Source of the DNA: Halobacillus salinarum
Lineage (GTDB): Bacteria; Bacillota; Bacilli; Bacillales; Halobacillaceae
Direction: 5' to 3'
Length of the DNA stretch: 64,000 bases
NCBI RefSeq assembly: GCF_022919095.1
Contig: NZ_CP095073.1
Coordinates: forward strand, 1,116,001 to 1,180,000
Under the pieces are notes generated by a model. The model had not been told where the DNA came from, made no database searches, and was given only the letters and a program-made list of their open reading frames with translations. Numbering within the stretch: the stretch's first letter is position 1; the number at the start of each line of letters is the position of its first letter. Made by a program: the position numbers and the translations under genes. This document shows, in pieces, positions 41,338-49,556 of this stretch.

Positions 41338-42516
41338 TTATCCTGCCATCTCAGCTTCTATTTCACTTTTCTTCTCCAGTTTCCTGTAAATGATCGCTAC
41401 CAGCATAGATGGAATGGTAGAGACGATCATGCCGAGAAACGCATAACCAGGCTCGATCTCATAGAGAAAACCGCCAAAAATAGTAAATACGGCCGTGCTC
41501 CAGCTTAAGGCGAGGGCAGCGTAAATGCCTTGCGCTTTAGGGATTGCTTCCGGGGCAATATTTTTAATTAAGTACTGCATAAAGGCGTAATGCCCCATGG
41601 CAAATGAACAGGCATGCAGTACCTGGGCGATTGAGAATACGACGACGTTCGGAAAAGCAAAGACGAGAATCCAGCGGATCGTCGAGCCGAGCGCTGCCAA
41701 AATGAGCAGGGAGCCCGGAGAGAAGTTGCGAAACGTCGTGTCTGCCTTCATGAAAAAGATGATTTCTGCGATCACGGCGATATTAATAATGACTCCGATC
41801 AAATAGGTCGGCGCTCCGATTTCCTGCAGATAAATATAGCCATAGTTGTAATACGACGCGTGAGCGGCCTGCAGCAAAATGACGATGACCAGGACGATGC
41901 CAAAGTGCTTCACCTTAAATACCTTCAGCATCCCGCCTCTTTTTGTTTCTTCGACCTGAGGCTTCTCGGATAACACACCCGGTGCTCGCATGAGGCTGAG
42001 GCAGATAAAGATAAATAAGCTGACAAGCAGAGCCCAAAGGATTGCTTCATCACCAAATTGTCCGGTAAACAAGGTCAGCATCAATCCGCCTACGACAAAC
42101 CCCATTGACCCCCACGAACGGCTTTTTCCATAATCACGCAGCAGTCGATGCTGCACGAGTACACCTGCTGCAGTATCTAACGCAGGCATCAAAGTTGGGT
42201 AGAAAAAGTGTAAAAATAAAACGACGATCAGCAGACTCATAAATGAGTTTGCCAGGATGGATAACAGCAGGGCGATGAAAGTACCGATGGCCATCGCATT
42301 GATTAAAAATTTACTGCTGAATTTCTCCGATAGCTGTGGAAAAGCAAATAAGGTGGACAGTCCGCGGATGATAAGACCTAAGCTCATAATTAAGCTTGCC
42401 TCTGACACGGATATTCCCTTCGTATGGATCATCCATCCTGTAAAATAAGGGAGAAAAATTCCCCACGTTAAGTAAAAACTGATAAATTGTCTGCTCATCC
42501 AGCGGTGTACATTCAT
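41338..42516 (-). CDS. MFS transporter, HcaT/PPP (LacY-like) family
   Basis: A 392-residue MFS permease with 12 helices. FYLTWGIFLPYFTGWM in helix 1, DYGKSRSWGSMGFVVGG after helix 4 and the AQGIYAALALSWSTAVFTIF segment fit the phenylpropionate permease/nucleoside-type MFS_1_like branch. The substrate is unknown. ATG at 42516 has GGAGGA seven bases upstream; the open frame extends nine codons further. It is divergent from a YeiL-like Crp/Fnr regulator gene, which likely controls it through a palindrome at 42566-42581. Confidence 0.82.
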   Translation of the reverse strand: MNVHRWMSRQFISFYLTWGIFLPYFTGWMIHTKGISVSEASLIMSLGLIIRGLSTLFAFPQLSEKFSSKFLINAMAIGTFIALLLSILANSFMSLLIVVLFLHFFYPTLMPALDTAAGVLVQHRLLRDYGKSRSWGSMGFVVGGLMLTLFTGQFGDEAILWALLVSLFIFICLSLMRAPGVLSEKPQVEETKRGGMLKVFKVKHFGIVLVIVILLQAAHASYYNYGYIYLQEIGAPTYLIGVIINIAVIAEIIFFMKADTTFRNFSPGSLLILAALGSTIRWILVFAFPNVVVFSIAQVLHACSFAMGHYAFMQYLIKNIAPEAIPKAQGIYAALALSWSTAVFTIFGGFLYEIEPGYAFLGMIVSTIPSMLVAIIYRKLEKKSEIEAEMAG

Positions 42517-42565
42517 GTTCGATTCCTCCAATGATTGCATCATATCAGGAAGAACCCTACAATAA

Positions 42566-42581
42566 TATGAGAAATCTCATA
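42566..42581. promoter_or_regulatory. Crp/Fnr-type operator candidate
   Basis: TATGA-N6-TCATA within the perfect-armed palindrome TATGAGA-AA-TCTCATA. Spacing equals that of CRP/FNR sites (TGTGA-N6-TCACA). It lies between the divergent MFS and YeiL-like genes. Confidence 0.6.
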
Positions 42582-42596
42582 GTTTGGGTGGATAAA

Positions 42597-43268
42597 ATGA
42601 AAAAAATGAAAAATGAAAAAAGACGCCAGTATTTACAGAAGCACTCGATTTCCCATTTGTTTTCGTTTCCAGTAGAAGAATTTTTGGAAATCCATGAATA
42701 TGCGCGGGATGAATGGATTATTAAAGAGGGCATGCGCCCCGACTACCTGTTTTATGTGGTCGAAGGAAAAGCGAAGATCTATGTGACGTATCAAAATGGG
42801 AAAAGCTCCCTGATTAATTTTATCAATGCCGATGCATACATCGGGGAAATGGAGCTCGTCAATGACGTGCATTACACAAAAGGGATCCAAACCTTAACAA
42901 AAACGATCTGCTACGCCATTCCTCTTACCCGTTTTCAAAAACAACTGCTCGAGGATACAAAATTTTTGCGTGAGCTGACGAAGTTTTTAAGCGTGAAAGC
43001 GAGTAAAATGGCAGAGAAGTACTCACAAAGCCTCTCGTTCCCACTGGAAAACCGGCTCGCTGATTTCATTATGCAGACTGCGGACCAAGACGTTTATAAG
43101 GAAAAACACGTCACGGTCTGTGACTTTCTCGGTGTGTCCTATCGTCATCTATTACACGTGTTGTCCCAGTTTTGTGAGAAGGGATATTTGCAAAAAGAGG
43201 GGCATCACTATCATATTATAGATCAGGCCCGGCTTCGAGAGCTTGCGGGGATGTTGAAAAATGGGTAA
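42597..43268 (+). CDS. Crp/Fnr-family regulator, YeiL-like
   Basis: A 223-residue regulator with an N-terminal cyclic-nucleotide-binding-like jelly roll (about 25-140: DEWIIKEGMRPDYLFYVVEGKAKIYVTY is visible around 40-67, INADAYIGEMELV later) and a C-terminal winged helix (about 160-215: CDFLGVSYRHLLHVLSQFCEKGYL). The sequence and the pairing with an MFS gene match the YeiL branch. No clear Fe-S cysteine cluster of the Fnr kind is present. ATG at 42597 has GGTGG upstream; the open frame reaches back over the divergent gene start. Ligand unknown. Confidence 0.82.
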   Translation: MKKMKNEKRRQYLQKHSISHLFSFPVEEFLEIHEYARDEWIIKEGMRPDYLFYVVEGKAKIYVTYQNGKSSLINFINADAYIGEMELVNDVHYTKGIQTLTKTICYAIPLTRFQKQLLEDTKFLRELTKFLSVKASKMAEKYSQSLSFPLENRLADFIMQTADQDVYKEKHVTVCDFLGVSYRHLLHVLSQFCEKGYLQKEGHHYHIIDQARLRELAGMLKNG

Positions 43269-43475
43269 GTAAATGGTCTATCCCCATTTATACTTTACCT
43301 GCCGTCCTGTCTAATCCTGAATACTATTGGATTAGCTGCTCAAGTACTGTCTATTAAGTTCGCTGTTATGGTTGGCTCACTATTCATGCTTATCGTTACG
43401 AGTCTCTTATGCTTGATGAGTAGTTTCTTTGAGAAAAAGTCCGCTTCCTATGTTAAAAACATGGAGCTGTTTTGA
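43269..43475 (+). pseudogene. Remnant: C-terminal end of an MFS transporter
   Basis: Directly after the YeiL-like stop, in the same frame, 68 codons are open and encode two membrane helices (FILYLPSCLILNTIGLAAQV and AVMVGSLFMLIVTSLLCLM) followed by a charged end and TGA. This looks like the last two helices of an MFS permease. No start codon or ribosome site is available, and the upstream helices are gone. The in-frame joining to the YeiL-like gene may be chance. Confidence 0.5.
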
Positions 43476-43514
43476 AACGGACCCAGTTCTAAATCGTAAT
43501 AAAAAGGAGATGTC

Positions 43515-43535
43515 ATGAGATTGGGAGGGTTCTGA
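43515..43535 (+). CDS. Possible six-residue leader ORF
   Basis: ATG-AGA-TTG-GGA-GGG-TTC-TGA after AAAAAGGAGA; its TGA overlaps the ATG of the next gene as TGATG, and it contains that gene's own GGGAGGG ribosome site. Coupled translation is possible but not shown. Confidence 0.2.
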   Translation: MRLGGF

Positions 43536-43753
43536 TGAATGAAGAAAGATTTTTTTATCAGCTGGGCACTATCGCTTACCTGTCATGGCCGCTGTATTTT
43601 TTAATCTATAAAGCTGAATATTCTACGGAAGAGATCATCGAAGCCATTACATTTATCTCTATTCTAATGGTGATCTATTTTGCTATCACAATCATTTATT
43701 TTCGTATTGTGATGAAGAAAAAGAAGACAAAGGTAAGAGAAAGTTCGTTCTGA
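43535..43753 (+). CDS. Small two-helix membrane protein
   Basis: A 72-residue protein with helices at about 12-25 and 38-57 (ITFISILMVIYFAITIIYF) and a Lys-rich cytoplasmic tail. GGGAGGG lies six bases before the ATG. Not recognised. The serine hydrolase gene starts 21 bases after its stop, so the two likely form an operon. Confidence 0.6.
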   Translation: MNEERFFYQLGTIAYLSWPLYFLIYKAEYSTEEIIEAITFISILMVIYFAITIIYFRIVMKKKKTKVRESSF

Positions 43754-43774
43754 AATTTAAGAGGGGGAAGCAGA

Positions 43775-44803
43775 GTGAGAGAAAATAATGAATTGATCGA
43801 AACTATTACTAAGATGAGCGATAAGATTGACTTTTCAGGCGTGGTGTATGTGAAGGATGATGAGGAGATAAGAGCTAGTTCTGCCTTTGGTTTTGCAGAT
43901 AGAGTAGAAGAACGTCCGAATACTCCGGACACTCGTTTTGGAACAGCTTCCGGTTGTAAACTGTTTACTGCCATTGGAATCTGCCAGTTAGTTGAGGGAG
44001 GGTTCATCCATTTCGATACGCGATTAGCAGATTGCTTACCGATAGAATTTCCTGCCTTTGACAAAGAAATCACCATCCACCATCTATTAACTCATACATC
44101 TGGTATACCTGATTATTTTGATGAAGAAGTAATGAGTGATTTTGAGGACTTGTGGAAGGACTACCCGGTTTACCGAATCCAATCGCTTCAAGATTTTCTG
44201 CCGTTATTTCAATCCGGCCAAATGAAGTTTAACCCTGGTGAGAGGTTCCATTATAACAATGCCGGCTATATCCTCCTGGGCCTTATCATTGAAGCACAAA
44301 CTGGCAGACGTTTTACAGAATATATAGAGTCCGAAGTTTTCCATAAATGCACCATGACAGATTCAGGGTATTTTAGACTGGATCAGCTCCCGAAAAATAC
44401 CGCAATCGGATACATAGACAACCAGGAAAAGAAGACGTGGCGAACGAATATTTATTCGATTCCCATCCTAGGAGGCTCCGATGGAGGTGCTTTTGTTACG
44501 GCGCCTGATATGGTTAAGTTATGGGAGTCATTATTTGCTTGTAAACTATTAAATGAAAAGACTACGCACCAGCTGCTCATGCCCCACGTTCACGTAAAGG
44601 GAGAAATTTATTATGGCTATGGTATTTGGATGAACCAAAGGAATGAGGACATATACAAATATCATGTGATGGGATATGATCCAGGTGTCAGCTTTAGAGC
44701 CTCATTTTATCCAGACTCTCATTTGAAAATTGTTATTCCCTCTAATAATGAATCTGGCCCTTTTGAAATGACTAAAGGACTCGAAGATCTTCTAGTGAGA
44801 TAA
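43775..44803 (+). CDS. Serine hydrolase of the beta-lactamase (class C/PBP-like) family
   Basis: A 342-residue enzyme without signal peptide, so probably cytoplasmic. The nucleophile motif SxxK is in TASGCKLFTA, the second motif YxN is in FHYNNAGYILLG, and a HTSGIPDYF block follows the family pattern LLTHTSG. The third motif (K/H-x-G) may be HVMGYDPG near the C terminus. Relatives are esterases, D-aminopeptidases or peptidases rather than true beta-lactamases. GTG start at 43775 after AGGGGGAAG. Downstream terminator is shared with the convergent gene. Confidence 0.85.
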   Translation: MRENNELIETITKMSDKIDFSGVVYVKDDEEIRASSAFGFADRVEERPNTPDTRFGTASGCKLFTAIGICQLVEGGFIHFDTRLADCLPIEFPAFDKEITIHHLLTHTSGIPDYFDEEVMSDFEDLWKDYPVYRIQSLQDFLPLFQSGQMKFNPGERFHYNNAGYILLGLIIEAQTGRRFTEYIESEVFHKCTMTDSGYFRLDQLPKNTAIGYIDNQEKKTWRTNIYSIPILGGSDGGAFVTAPDMVKLWESLFACKLLNEKTTHQLLMPHVHVKGEIYYGYGIWMNQRNEDIYKYHVMGYDPGVSFRASFYPDSHLKIVIPSNNESGPFEMTKGLEDLLVR

Positions 44804-44855
44804 GATTGGTTAATAAGCTGCCGACTTTTATTGAACCAAATAATTTTTAACACAG

Positions 44856-44889
44856 AAGGAAATGGCTCTATAGAAGAGCCATTTCCTTA
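44856..44889. terminator. Bidirectional terminator
   Basis: AAGGAAATGGCTCT and AGAGCCATTTCCTT form a perfect 14-base stem around a short loop between two convergent genes. Confidence 0.9.
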
Positions 44890-45486
44890 TTTCATCAGAT
44901 TTTCCTCACTTAAACCACCGGCCTGAAGTGCATCACTCCTGTTGTCATATCTAGCTAAGAAAGCGACCTTCTCATCACTCACTTTCATGTACGTAAATAC
45001 GATGGACTCTCCTTTAATTTGACCGCTGTCTTCATACCAAGTACCTTGCTGCTCTAAAACAATATGTTGCCCTTTGGCAAAGCGCTGGATGGTATAAAGG
45101 TGAAGATTTGCCCGTTTGAACCAGTCCGCTAAATGATGACTACCTCGAATCGAACCTTTTGGCCCCAGAATTTCCATGTCTGAATGAGATAATTCGATCA
45201 CGCCGGGGATATCTTGTTGATTTGATTTTTCCACCCATTCTTCTGCAATCTCTACTGTAGAATAAAGGGGAGCTTGATTAGAACGATGTCGTCTAAATGC
45301 TGTGGTTCTATCATTTAGTTCACGTTCTGTTAGTCCAAATGTGTTCTCTAACAGCCTTTTTGCTTCCGATTGGTTTGATTCGTCGAGAAACAAGTACGAT
45401 TGAATCAACAGCTCCCGTAAACTAGAGTACTCACTTTCAGAAAATACTTCCCCAAATGCTTTCGTTCTCAATTCGGAATAATTCAT
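44887..45486 (-). CDS. SnoaL/NTF2-like domain protein
   Basis: A 199-residue protein. The N-terminal 80 residues are helical and charged; the C-terminal part (about 85-185) looks like a SnoaL/NTF2 fold, beginning IAEEWVEKSNQQDIPGVIEL and continuing with HSDMEILGPKGSIRG and a WFKRANLHLYTI helix. Such domains bind or isomerise small molecules. The gene starts two bases after the stop of a TetR gene and must be coupled to it, so it is probably part of a TetR-controlled response. Exact function unknown. Confidence 0.65.
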   Translation of the reverse strand: MNYSELRTKAFGEVFSESEYSSLRELLIQSYLFLDESNQSEAKRLLENTFGLTERELNDRTTAFRRHRSNQAPLYSTVEIAEEWVEKSNQQDIPGVIELSHSDMEILGPKGSIRGSHHLADWFKRANLHLYTIQRFAKGQHIVLEQQGTWYEDSGQIKGESIVFTYMKVSDEKVAFLARYDNRSDALQAGGLSEENLMK

Positions 45487-45488
45487 GA

Positions 45489-46094
45489 TTAGAAATCTCC
45501 TTTACTATGAATCGCTCTCATAAAAAAAGCAGTGGACTGGTTGACAAAGTTTTGAGCACTCATCGTACCTGAAGATACTAAGGTTTGATAAATCAGAGGA
45601 TCAAATAGCTGCATCAGCTGCAGCGACAAAAAATCCGCGGGTGCCTTCGTTTGAAAAGTTGCATTTCTCTTGCCAGCTTCTATAACTTGTTCAAAGTTGG
45701 AAATAATTCTTCTCTGAGATAAAGCAAGTTCAGAGTTATGATCTTCATTGAATATGGCAGCCATATCAGGGAAACTTGATAAAACAAAATGGAAAAAATC
45801 ACTGAGAAAACCCTCGTTAATAAACGAGATCACCTTTTTGTTTTCTGAAAGTGTGCTTTCAGTGATTTCTTCTACACTACTTAAAAAGCTGTCTATTTTC
45901 GGTTTAACAATGGAAAAAACTAACTGCTCTTTGGATTGGTAGTGCGAATACAGCGTGCCTTTCGCTATATCAAGTTTTTCGGAGATATCACTCATTTTTA
46001 CTTCATGATAACCGTGAGTTTTTATTAACTCTTCAGCTGTGTTTAAAATGAGCGTATTTCTTTGATTGAATTTTTTAGACATTCGATCAGACAT
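45489..46094 (-). CDS. TetR/AcrR-family transcriptional regulator
   Basis: A 201-residue repressor. HTH at about 10-58 (ILNTAEELIKTHGYHEVKMS, then EKLDIAKGTLYSHYQSKEQL). The effector domain holds a TetR_C-like core with FSIVKPKIDSFLSSVEEI. ATG at 46094 is preceded by AGGAG; the open frame extends 49 codons upstream but lacks a ribosome site there and crosses the operator. Two copies of TGACT-N4-AGTCA lie right before the start, indicating autorepression. First gene of a pair with the SnoaL-like gene. Confidence 0.87.
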   Translation of the reverse strand: MSDRMSKKFNQRNTLILNTAEELIKTHGYHEVKMSDISEKLDIAKGTLYSHYQSKEQLVFSIVKPKIDSFLSSVEEITESTLSENKKVISFINEGFLSDFFHFVLSSFPDMAAIFNEDHNSELALSQRRIISNFEQVIEAGKRNATFQTKAPADFLSLQLMQLFDPLIYQTLVSSGTMSAQNFVNQSTAFFMRAIHSKGDF

Positions 46095-46109
46095 CATACC
46101 GCTCCTTTT

Positions 46110-46141
46110 TGACTTTTTAGTCAAAAATGACTCATAAGTCA
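46110..46141. promoter_or_regulatory. Double TetR operator
   Basis: TGACTTTTTAGTCA (46110-46123) and TGACTCATAAGTCA (46128-46141) share the pattern TGACT-N4-AGTCA with 18 bases between centres, just upstream of the TetR start. Typical of QacR/YfiR-like repressors. Confidence 0.75.
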
Positions 46142-46317
46142 TTTTAGTGTAAAAGGTTGATGCTGTCAACAATGGCAAATGTCTGGAAAATTTAATAAAT
46201 AAACTAGTGGGGACTGGTCCTATCATTAGTGAGGTGCTCATATAGTTCGTTTTTTGTTATGATGAAAGAAATGAAAATGGATAGAAATGGAATGGATGTA
46301 TGGGTGGAGGGGAAGTC

Positions 46318-46662
46318 TTGAATCTGATTTTTTTAGGTCTTTTCATATGCGGTGTCCTGATTGTCGCTCTTGCCTGGTACCGGGGGCGCGGGGAAACGAA
46401 TAAACGTTATTCATGGCTGAGTTACTTATCTATTGGACTTCCAGCTGTAGTCATCGTGCTTATGTACATAATACCTAAAAGTACCATTTTATTCATTTCT
46501 ACACCCATTGGCTCCCCCATTGCATTTATTGTGAGCGTCATTGCGTTATTTAAAAGAAGGGAGAAACATTTGCTGGCTGTCCTTGGTTTGTGTCTTTCAC
46601 TCATCCTGCTCGGATTCGTCATCATCTATGGAATTTTTTTAATCAATCCTTATCAACCTTAG
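46318..46662 (+). CDS. Uncharacterised multi-pass membrane protein
   Basis: A 114-residue protein with four predicted helices (about 3-20, 35-52, 62-78, 87-108). TTG at 46318 is chosen, as GGAGGGG lies five bases before it; an ATG six codons earlier has the ribosome site inside its coding region. No family recognised. Confidence 0.6.
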   Translation: MNLIFLGLFICGVLIVALAWYRGRGETNKRYSWLSYLSIGLPAVVIVLMYIIPKSTILFISTPIGSPIAFIVSVIALFKRREKHLLAVLGLCLSLILLGFVIIYGIFLINPYQP

Positions 46663-46716
46663 AAATGAATACCACTTTGCTGGAAGGCAAAGGTAATTCA
46701 TAACAATAAAAATATA

Positions 46717-46746
46717 AAGCTCCCTTCTCGTAAAGACGGGAGCTTC
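46717..46746. terminator. Bidirectional terminator
   Basis: AAGCTCCC and GGGAGCTT form an 8-base stem with inner pairing, between convergent genes. Confidence 0.75.
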
Positions 46747-46755
46747 ATATTCTTA

Positions 46756-47892
46756 TTACTTACAGCATCCATTAAATTTTTCTTCATGAATGATTTCCAT
46801 CTGAAGTTCATGATCTTTGACGTATGCCTTAGGAAGCAACGTGTTTTCAAAGTCAAAGGGTTTGATTTCGTGGTGGTTATACACTTTGTTTGGTAAGTCT
46901 GGATTAGCCAGGGCGCTTGTTCCTAAGGAGACAAAATCGGCGTGATTGTCTTTTAAAAGGGTCTCTGCTTTTTCAGGATCACCAAGCTTTCCATTGGCGA
47001 TAACCGGGAGGCCGCTGAAATCTTTAGCGGCTTGAGCAAGCGTTCTGCTTTGATTTCCAAAAGCGGGAGCTGCTGCATCCTTGTCGGTTACATGGATGTA
47101 GTCGAGTGCAGTTTTTCCTAACTCGGAAAAGATCGTCTCTGCGTCTTGCTCTCCTTCCGCCCATTTGTGTTCAGCATCTGAGACTTTTATTTGGGAAATG
47201 CGGATGCCTACAACAAAATCAGGACCGACGGCGTTTCGGATATCCGTGATGGTTTCTCTAATGAAACGCAGACGATTGGTTAGTGAAGGGCCATAGGAGT
47301 CCTGTCTTTGGTTGAAATAGTCGGTTAAGAACTCATCCAGCAAATATCCATTGGCTCCATGAATTTCAACACCGTCAAATCCAGCTTCTTTTGCACGGAG
47401 GGCGCTTTGAACGAAGGCTTCTTTTACTTGTTGAATATCCTCATCAGTCATCGCTTTAGGAGTTTGGTAAGGTCCGGAGCCGCCATAGAAACCTAACTGT
47501 TCTCCCTTTGGTGCCACAGGAGCGGGCGCGATCGTTTCATCTGTATATCGATTTGCCTGACTCTGCCCGCCTGCATGCATAAGCTGCGCCAGGAATAAAA
47601 CGCTGTGTTTATGGACAGCATCAACGACAGGTTTCCAGGAGTTCACGTGTTCAGCGCTGGAAAGACCAGGCTGATCTGCATAGCCCTGGCTGTAGCGGTC
47701 GTCTATATAGATTCCTTCAGATATAATGGCACTAAAGCCGCCTTTCGCGTACCGCTCATAATAGTTCCGCATCCGTTCATTAGCCCGGCCGTCTTGTTCA
47801 GCGCTGATCCGGGTCATGGGTGCCACGACATATCGATTCTTGAATGTATTGTTATTGATTTCCGTTTTTGAGAAAAGCTTTTCGTTCGCCAC
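46756..47892 (-). CDS. NADH:flavin oxidoreductase (Old Yellow Enzyme family)
   Basis: A 378-residue FMN enzyme reducing activated C=C bonds with NAD(P)H. VVAPMTRISAEQDG holds the flavin-near Pro-Met-Thr, AQLMHAGGQ is strand 3, HGANGYLLDEFLTDYFNQR contains the His and Asn that bind the phenolate ligand, and ANGKLGDPEKAETLL plus DFVSLGTSALANPDLPNK are the phosphate-binding loops. The C terminus ends in CCK. GTG at 47892 (ANEKLFSK follows) is chosen because GGGTG lies seven bases ahead. Physiological substrate unknown; relatives answer oxidative or electrophile stress. Confidence 0.9.
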   Translation of the reverse strand: MANEKLFSKTEINNNTFKNRYVVAPMTRISAEQDGRANERMRNYYERYAKGGFSAIISEGIYIDDRYSQGYADQPGLSSAEHVNSWKPVVDAVHKHSVLFLAQLMHAGGQSQANRYTDETIAPAPVAPKGEQLGFYGGSGPYQTPKAMTDEDIQQVKEAFVQSALRAKEAGFDGVEIHGANGYLLDEFLTDYFNQRQDSYGPSLTNRLRFIRETITDIRNAVGPDFVVGIRISQIKVSDAEHKWAEGEQDAETIFSELGKTALDYIHVTDKDAAAPAFGNQSRTLAQAAKDFSGLPVIANGKLGDPEKAETLLKDNHADFVSLGTSALANPDLPNKVYNHHEIKPFDFENTLLPKAYVKDHELQMEIIHEEKFNGCCK

Positions 47893-48034
47893 TTTACACA
47901 CCCTTTCTTTTTATTAACCATACACGTATCGTATCAGGATGTATGAATCGAAATCAGTAAATCTGCTTAGAACTAATGCGTTCAGATTTGATGAGCTTCC
48001 TATAAAATTCATAATTTAGAATGGAGGGAGAAGT

Positions 48035-48538
48035 ATGATTGAAGTGAAAAGAGGAAGGCCGGAGCATGTGGCAGGCATCGCCAGGGTTTGCATAGAGGGG
48101 AGACAGGATGCAATCGCTGGTCTTAAGAGTTTAGAAAATATAAAAAGAAATAACCAAATCTTTTATAATCATGACCGGATCACCCGGGAATTAAGTGAAG
48201 CAGAGGGCTGGGATGGTTATTTCGCAGCACTAGATGATGGAAACGTAGCAGGAGCGATTGGCGGCGGCATGGTTGACGCTGAAAAAAGTGAAATTTACGT
48301 ACTCTATTTAGATCCCAAACGCCGTAGAGAAGGCATAGGCACTCAACTCTTAAATTACCTGACAGAAATACAGCTTCAAAAGGGGTCTAAGGAACAGTGG
48401 GTGTCTGTGCTCAAAGGAAATGATAAAGGCATTCCATTTTATGAGGCAAAAGGATTTCAGTTTATGCATGAAAAAGATGCGTATGGGAACGTTGAAGGGG
48501 AAGATTATCTTTCCTTAAGATACCGCCGGTACATATAA
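48035..48538 (+). CDS. GNAT-family N-acetyltransferase
   Basis: A 167-residue acetyltransferase. The core motif is IYVLYLDPKRRREGIGTQLL (CoA loop RRREGIG), followed by WVSVLKGNDKGIPFYEAKGF, the usual last strand and helix. GGAGGGAG precedes the ATG. Followed 34 bases later by a second, dissimilar GNAT gene on the same strand; they may be co-transcribed. Substrate unknown. Confidence 0.87.
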   Translation: MIEVKRGRPEHVAGIARVCIEGRQDAIAGLKSLENIKRNNQIFYNHDRITRELSEAEGWDGYFAALDDGNVAGAIGGGMVDAEKSEIYVLYLDPKRRREGIGTQLLNYLTEIQLQKGSKEQWVSVLKGNDKGIPFYEAKGFQFMHEKDAYGNVEGEDYLSLRYRRYI

Positions 48539-48572
48539 TTTAAGAACCAATTTTTACTTAGGAGCGAATGAA

Positions 48573-49115
48573 ATGCTGCAGACTTTTGAAACAGACCGGT
48601 TAATATTGCGGGAACGAACGTTGGAAGACATTGAACAATGCATGGAGATGGACCAGGATCCAGAAGTAGTGAAGTATATTCCTGAAATCATGGAGGTCCT
48701 GCACGGCCCCAAGCCTAACCTTGAAAAGCATAAAGGATTTGTTATCAAGAGATTGGAAGCGGATTATCCAGATGGATTAGGGTACTGGACCATTGAATCA
48801 AAGGAGCATGGTAGACGGTTTATGGGCTGGATCCTGCTGATTCCCGCTGATGGGATTGGTCCGGAAGTTGAAATTGGCTGGAGACTGAAAAGAATCTATT
48901 GGGGAAAAGGGTATGCTACGGAGGCTGCCAAGACTATTGTAGACCACGCTTTTGATACCGTCGGGCTGGCAAAAGTAATCGCGGACATCCATTACTTAAA
49001 TCAGGGGTCGATAAGAGTGGCTGAGAAACTTGGGTTCAGGCTGGAAAATACGAATGAGGATAGTACAGCTCCTTATGTTAGCTACTCTATTGATAACAAA
49101 TCGTTTTTTTCTTAA
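48573..49115 (+). CDS. GNAT-family N-acetyltransferase (RimJ/RimL type)
   Basis: A 180-residue acetyltransferase of the RimJ/RimL branch: FETDRLILRERTLED at the N terminus, EVEIGWRLKRIYWGKGYATEAA with the CoA loop GKGYATE, and ADIHYLNQGSIRVAEKLGF at the C terminus. TTAGGAGCG precedes the ATG. It differs from the adjoining GNAT protein, so this is not a recent duplication. Target unknown. Confidence 0.87.
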   Translation: MLQTFETDRLILRERTLEDIEQCMEMDQDPEVVKYIPEIMEVLHGPKPNLEKHKGFVIKRLEADYPDGLGYWTIESKEHGRRFMGWILLIPADGIGPEVEIGWRLKRIYWGKGYATEAAKTIVDHAFDTVGLAKVIADIHYLNQGSIRVAEKLGFRLENTNEDSTAPYVSYSIDNKSFFS

Positions 49116-49189
49116 GGGATGGAATGAAAAGCAATCTGTAGGAAAGCATAGGAATATAGGATGCGGTTGTACAGAAAGGGTGTTTTATC

Positions 49190-49477
49190 TTGGGGAAGGT
49201 GTCCGTAGCTTTTGTCGTTAATACCGTTATAAGTGGATGTATAGCAGGCTTTATTTCGTTATTTTTTGCCCAGGGCACCATTGCAGAGAACTATACGGAC
49301 AAGACGTTTGTCGCGCCTGAGTTTTTTGTAATTATGGGTATATGGGCCGTCGGATTTTTAATAGGATTGTTCATCTATACTAAAAAAGGTGTGTCCTGGT
49401 TCTTATTTATCTCTATTGTCATGACATGGGCTTCCATTCCGCTCGGGGTCAAAATAGGAATGATCTTAGCAACGTGA
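49190..49477 (+). CDS. Small three-helix membrane protein
   Basis: A 95-residue protein with helices at about 6-27, 43-62 and 70-92. TTG start at 49190 with GGGTG seven bases upstream. The loop between helices 1 and 2 is short and acidic. I recognise no family. It ends before a hairpin that serves the convergent permease gene. Confidence 0.55.
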   Translation: MGKVSVAFVVNTVISGCIAGFISLFFAQGTIAENYTDKTFVAPEFFVIMGIWAVGFLIGLFIYTKKGVSWFLFISIVMTWASIPLGVKIGMILAT

Positions 49478-49498
49478 TCGAATGCTTCGAAAGCGTAA

Positions 49499-49549
49499 GA
49501 AAAACCCTATCCTATTTAGGAGAATGCCGCCTACATAGAATAGGGTTAT
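49499..49549 (-). terminator. Terminator of the GntP-type operon
   Basis: AACCCTAT and ATAGGGTT plus inner pairing CCTAnnTAGG; on the minus strand the hairpin is followed by a T run. It ends the leftward four-gene unit. Confidence 0.65.
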
Positions 49550-49556
49550 TTGTTTC

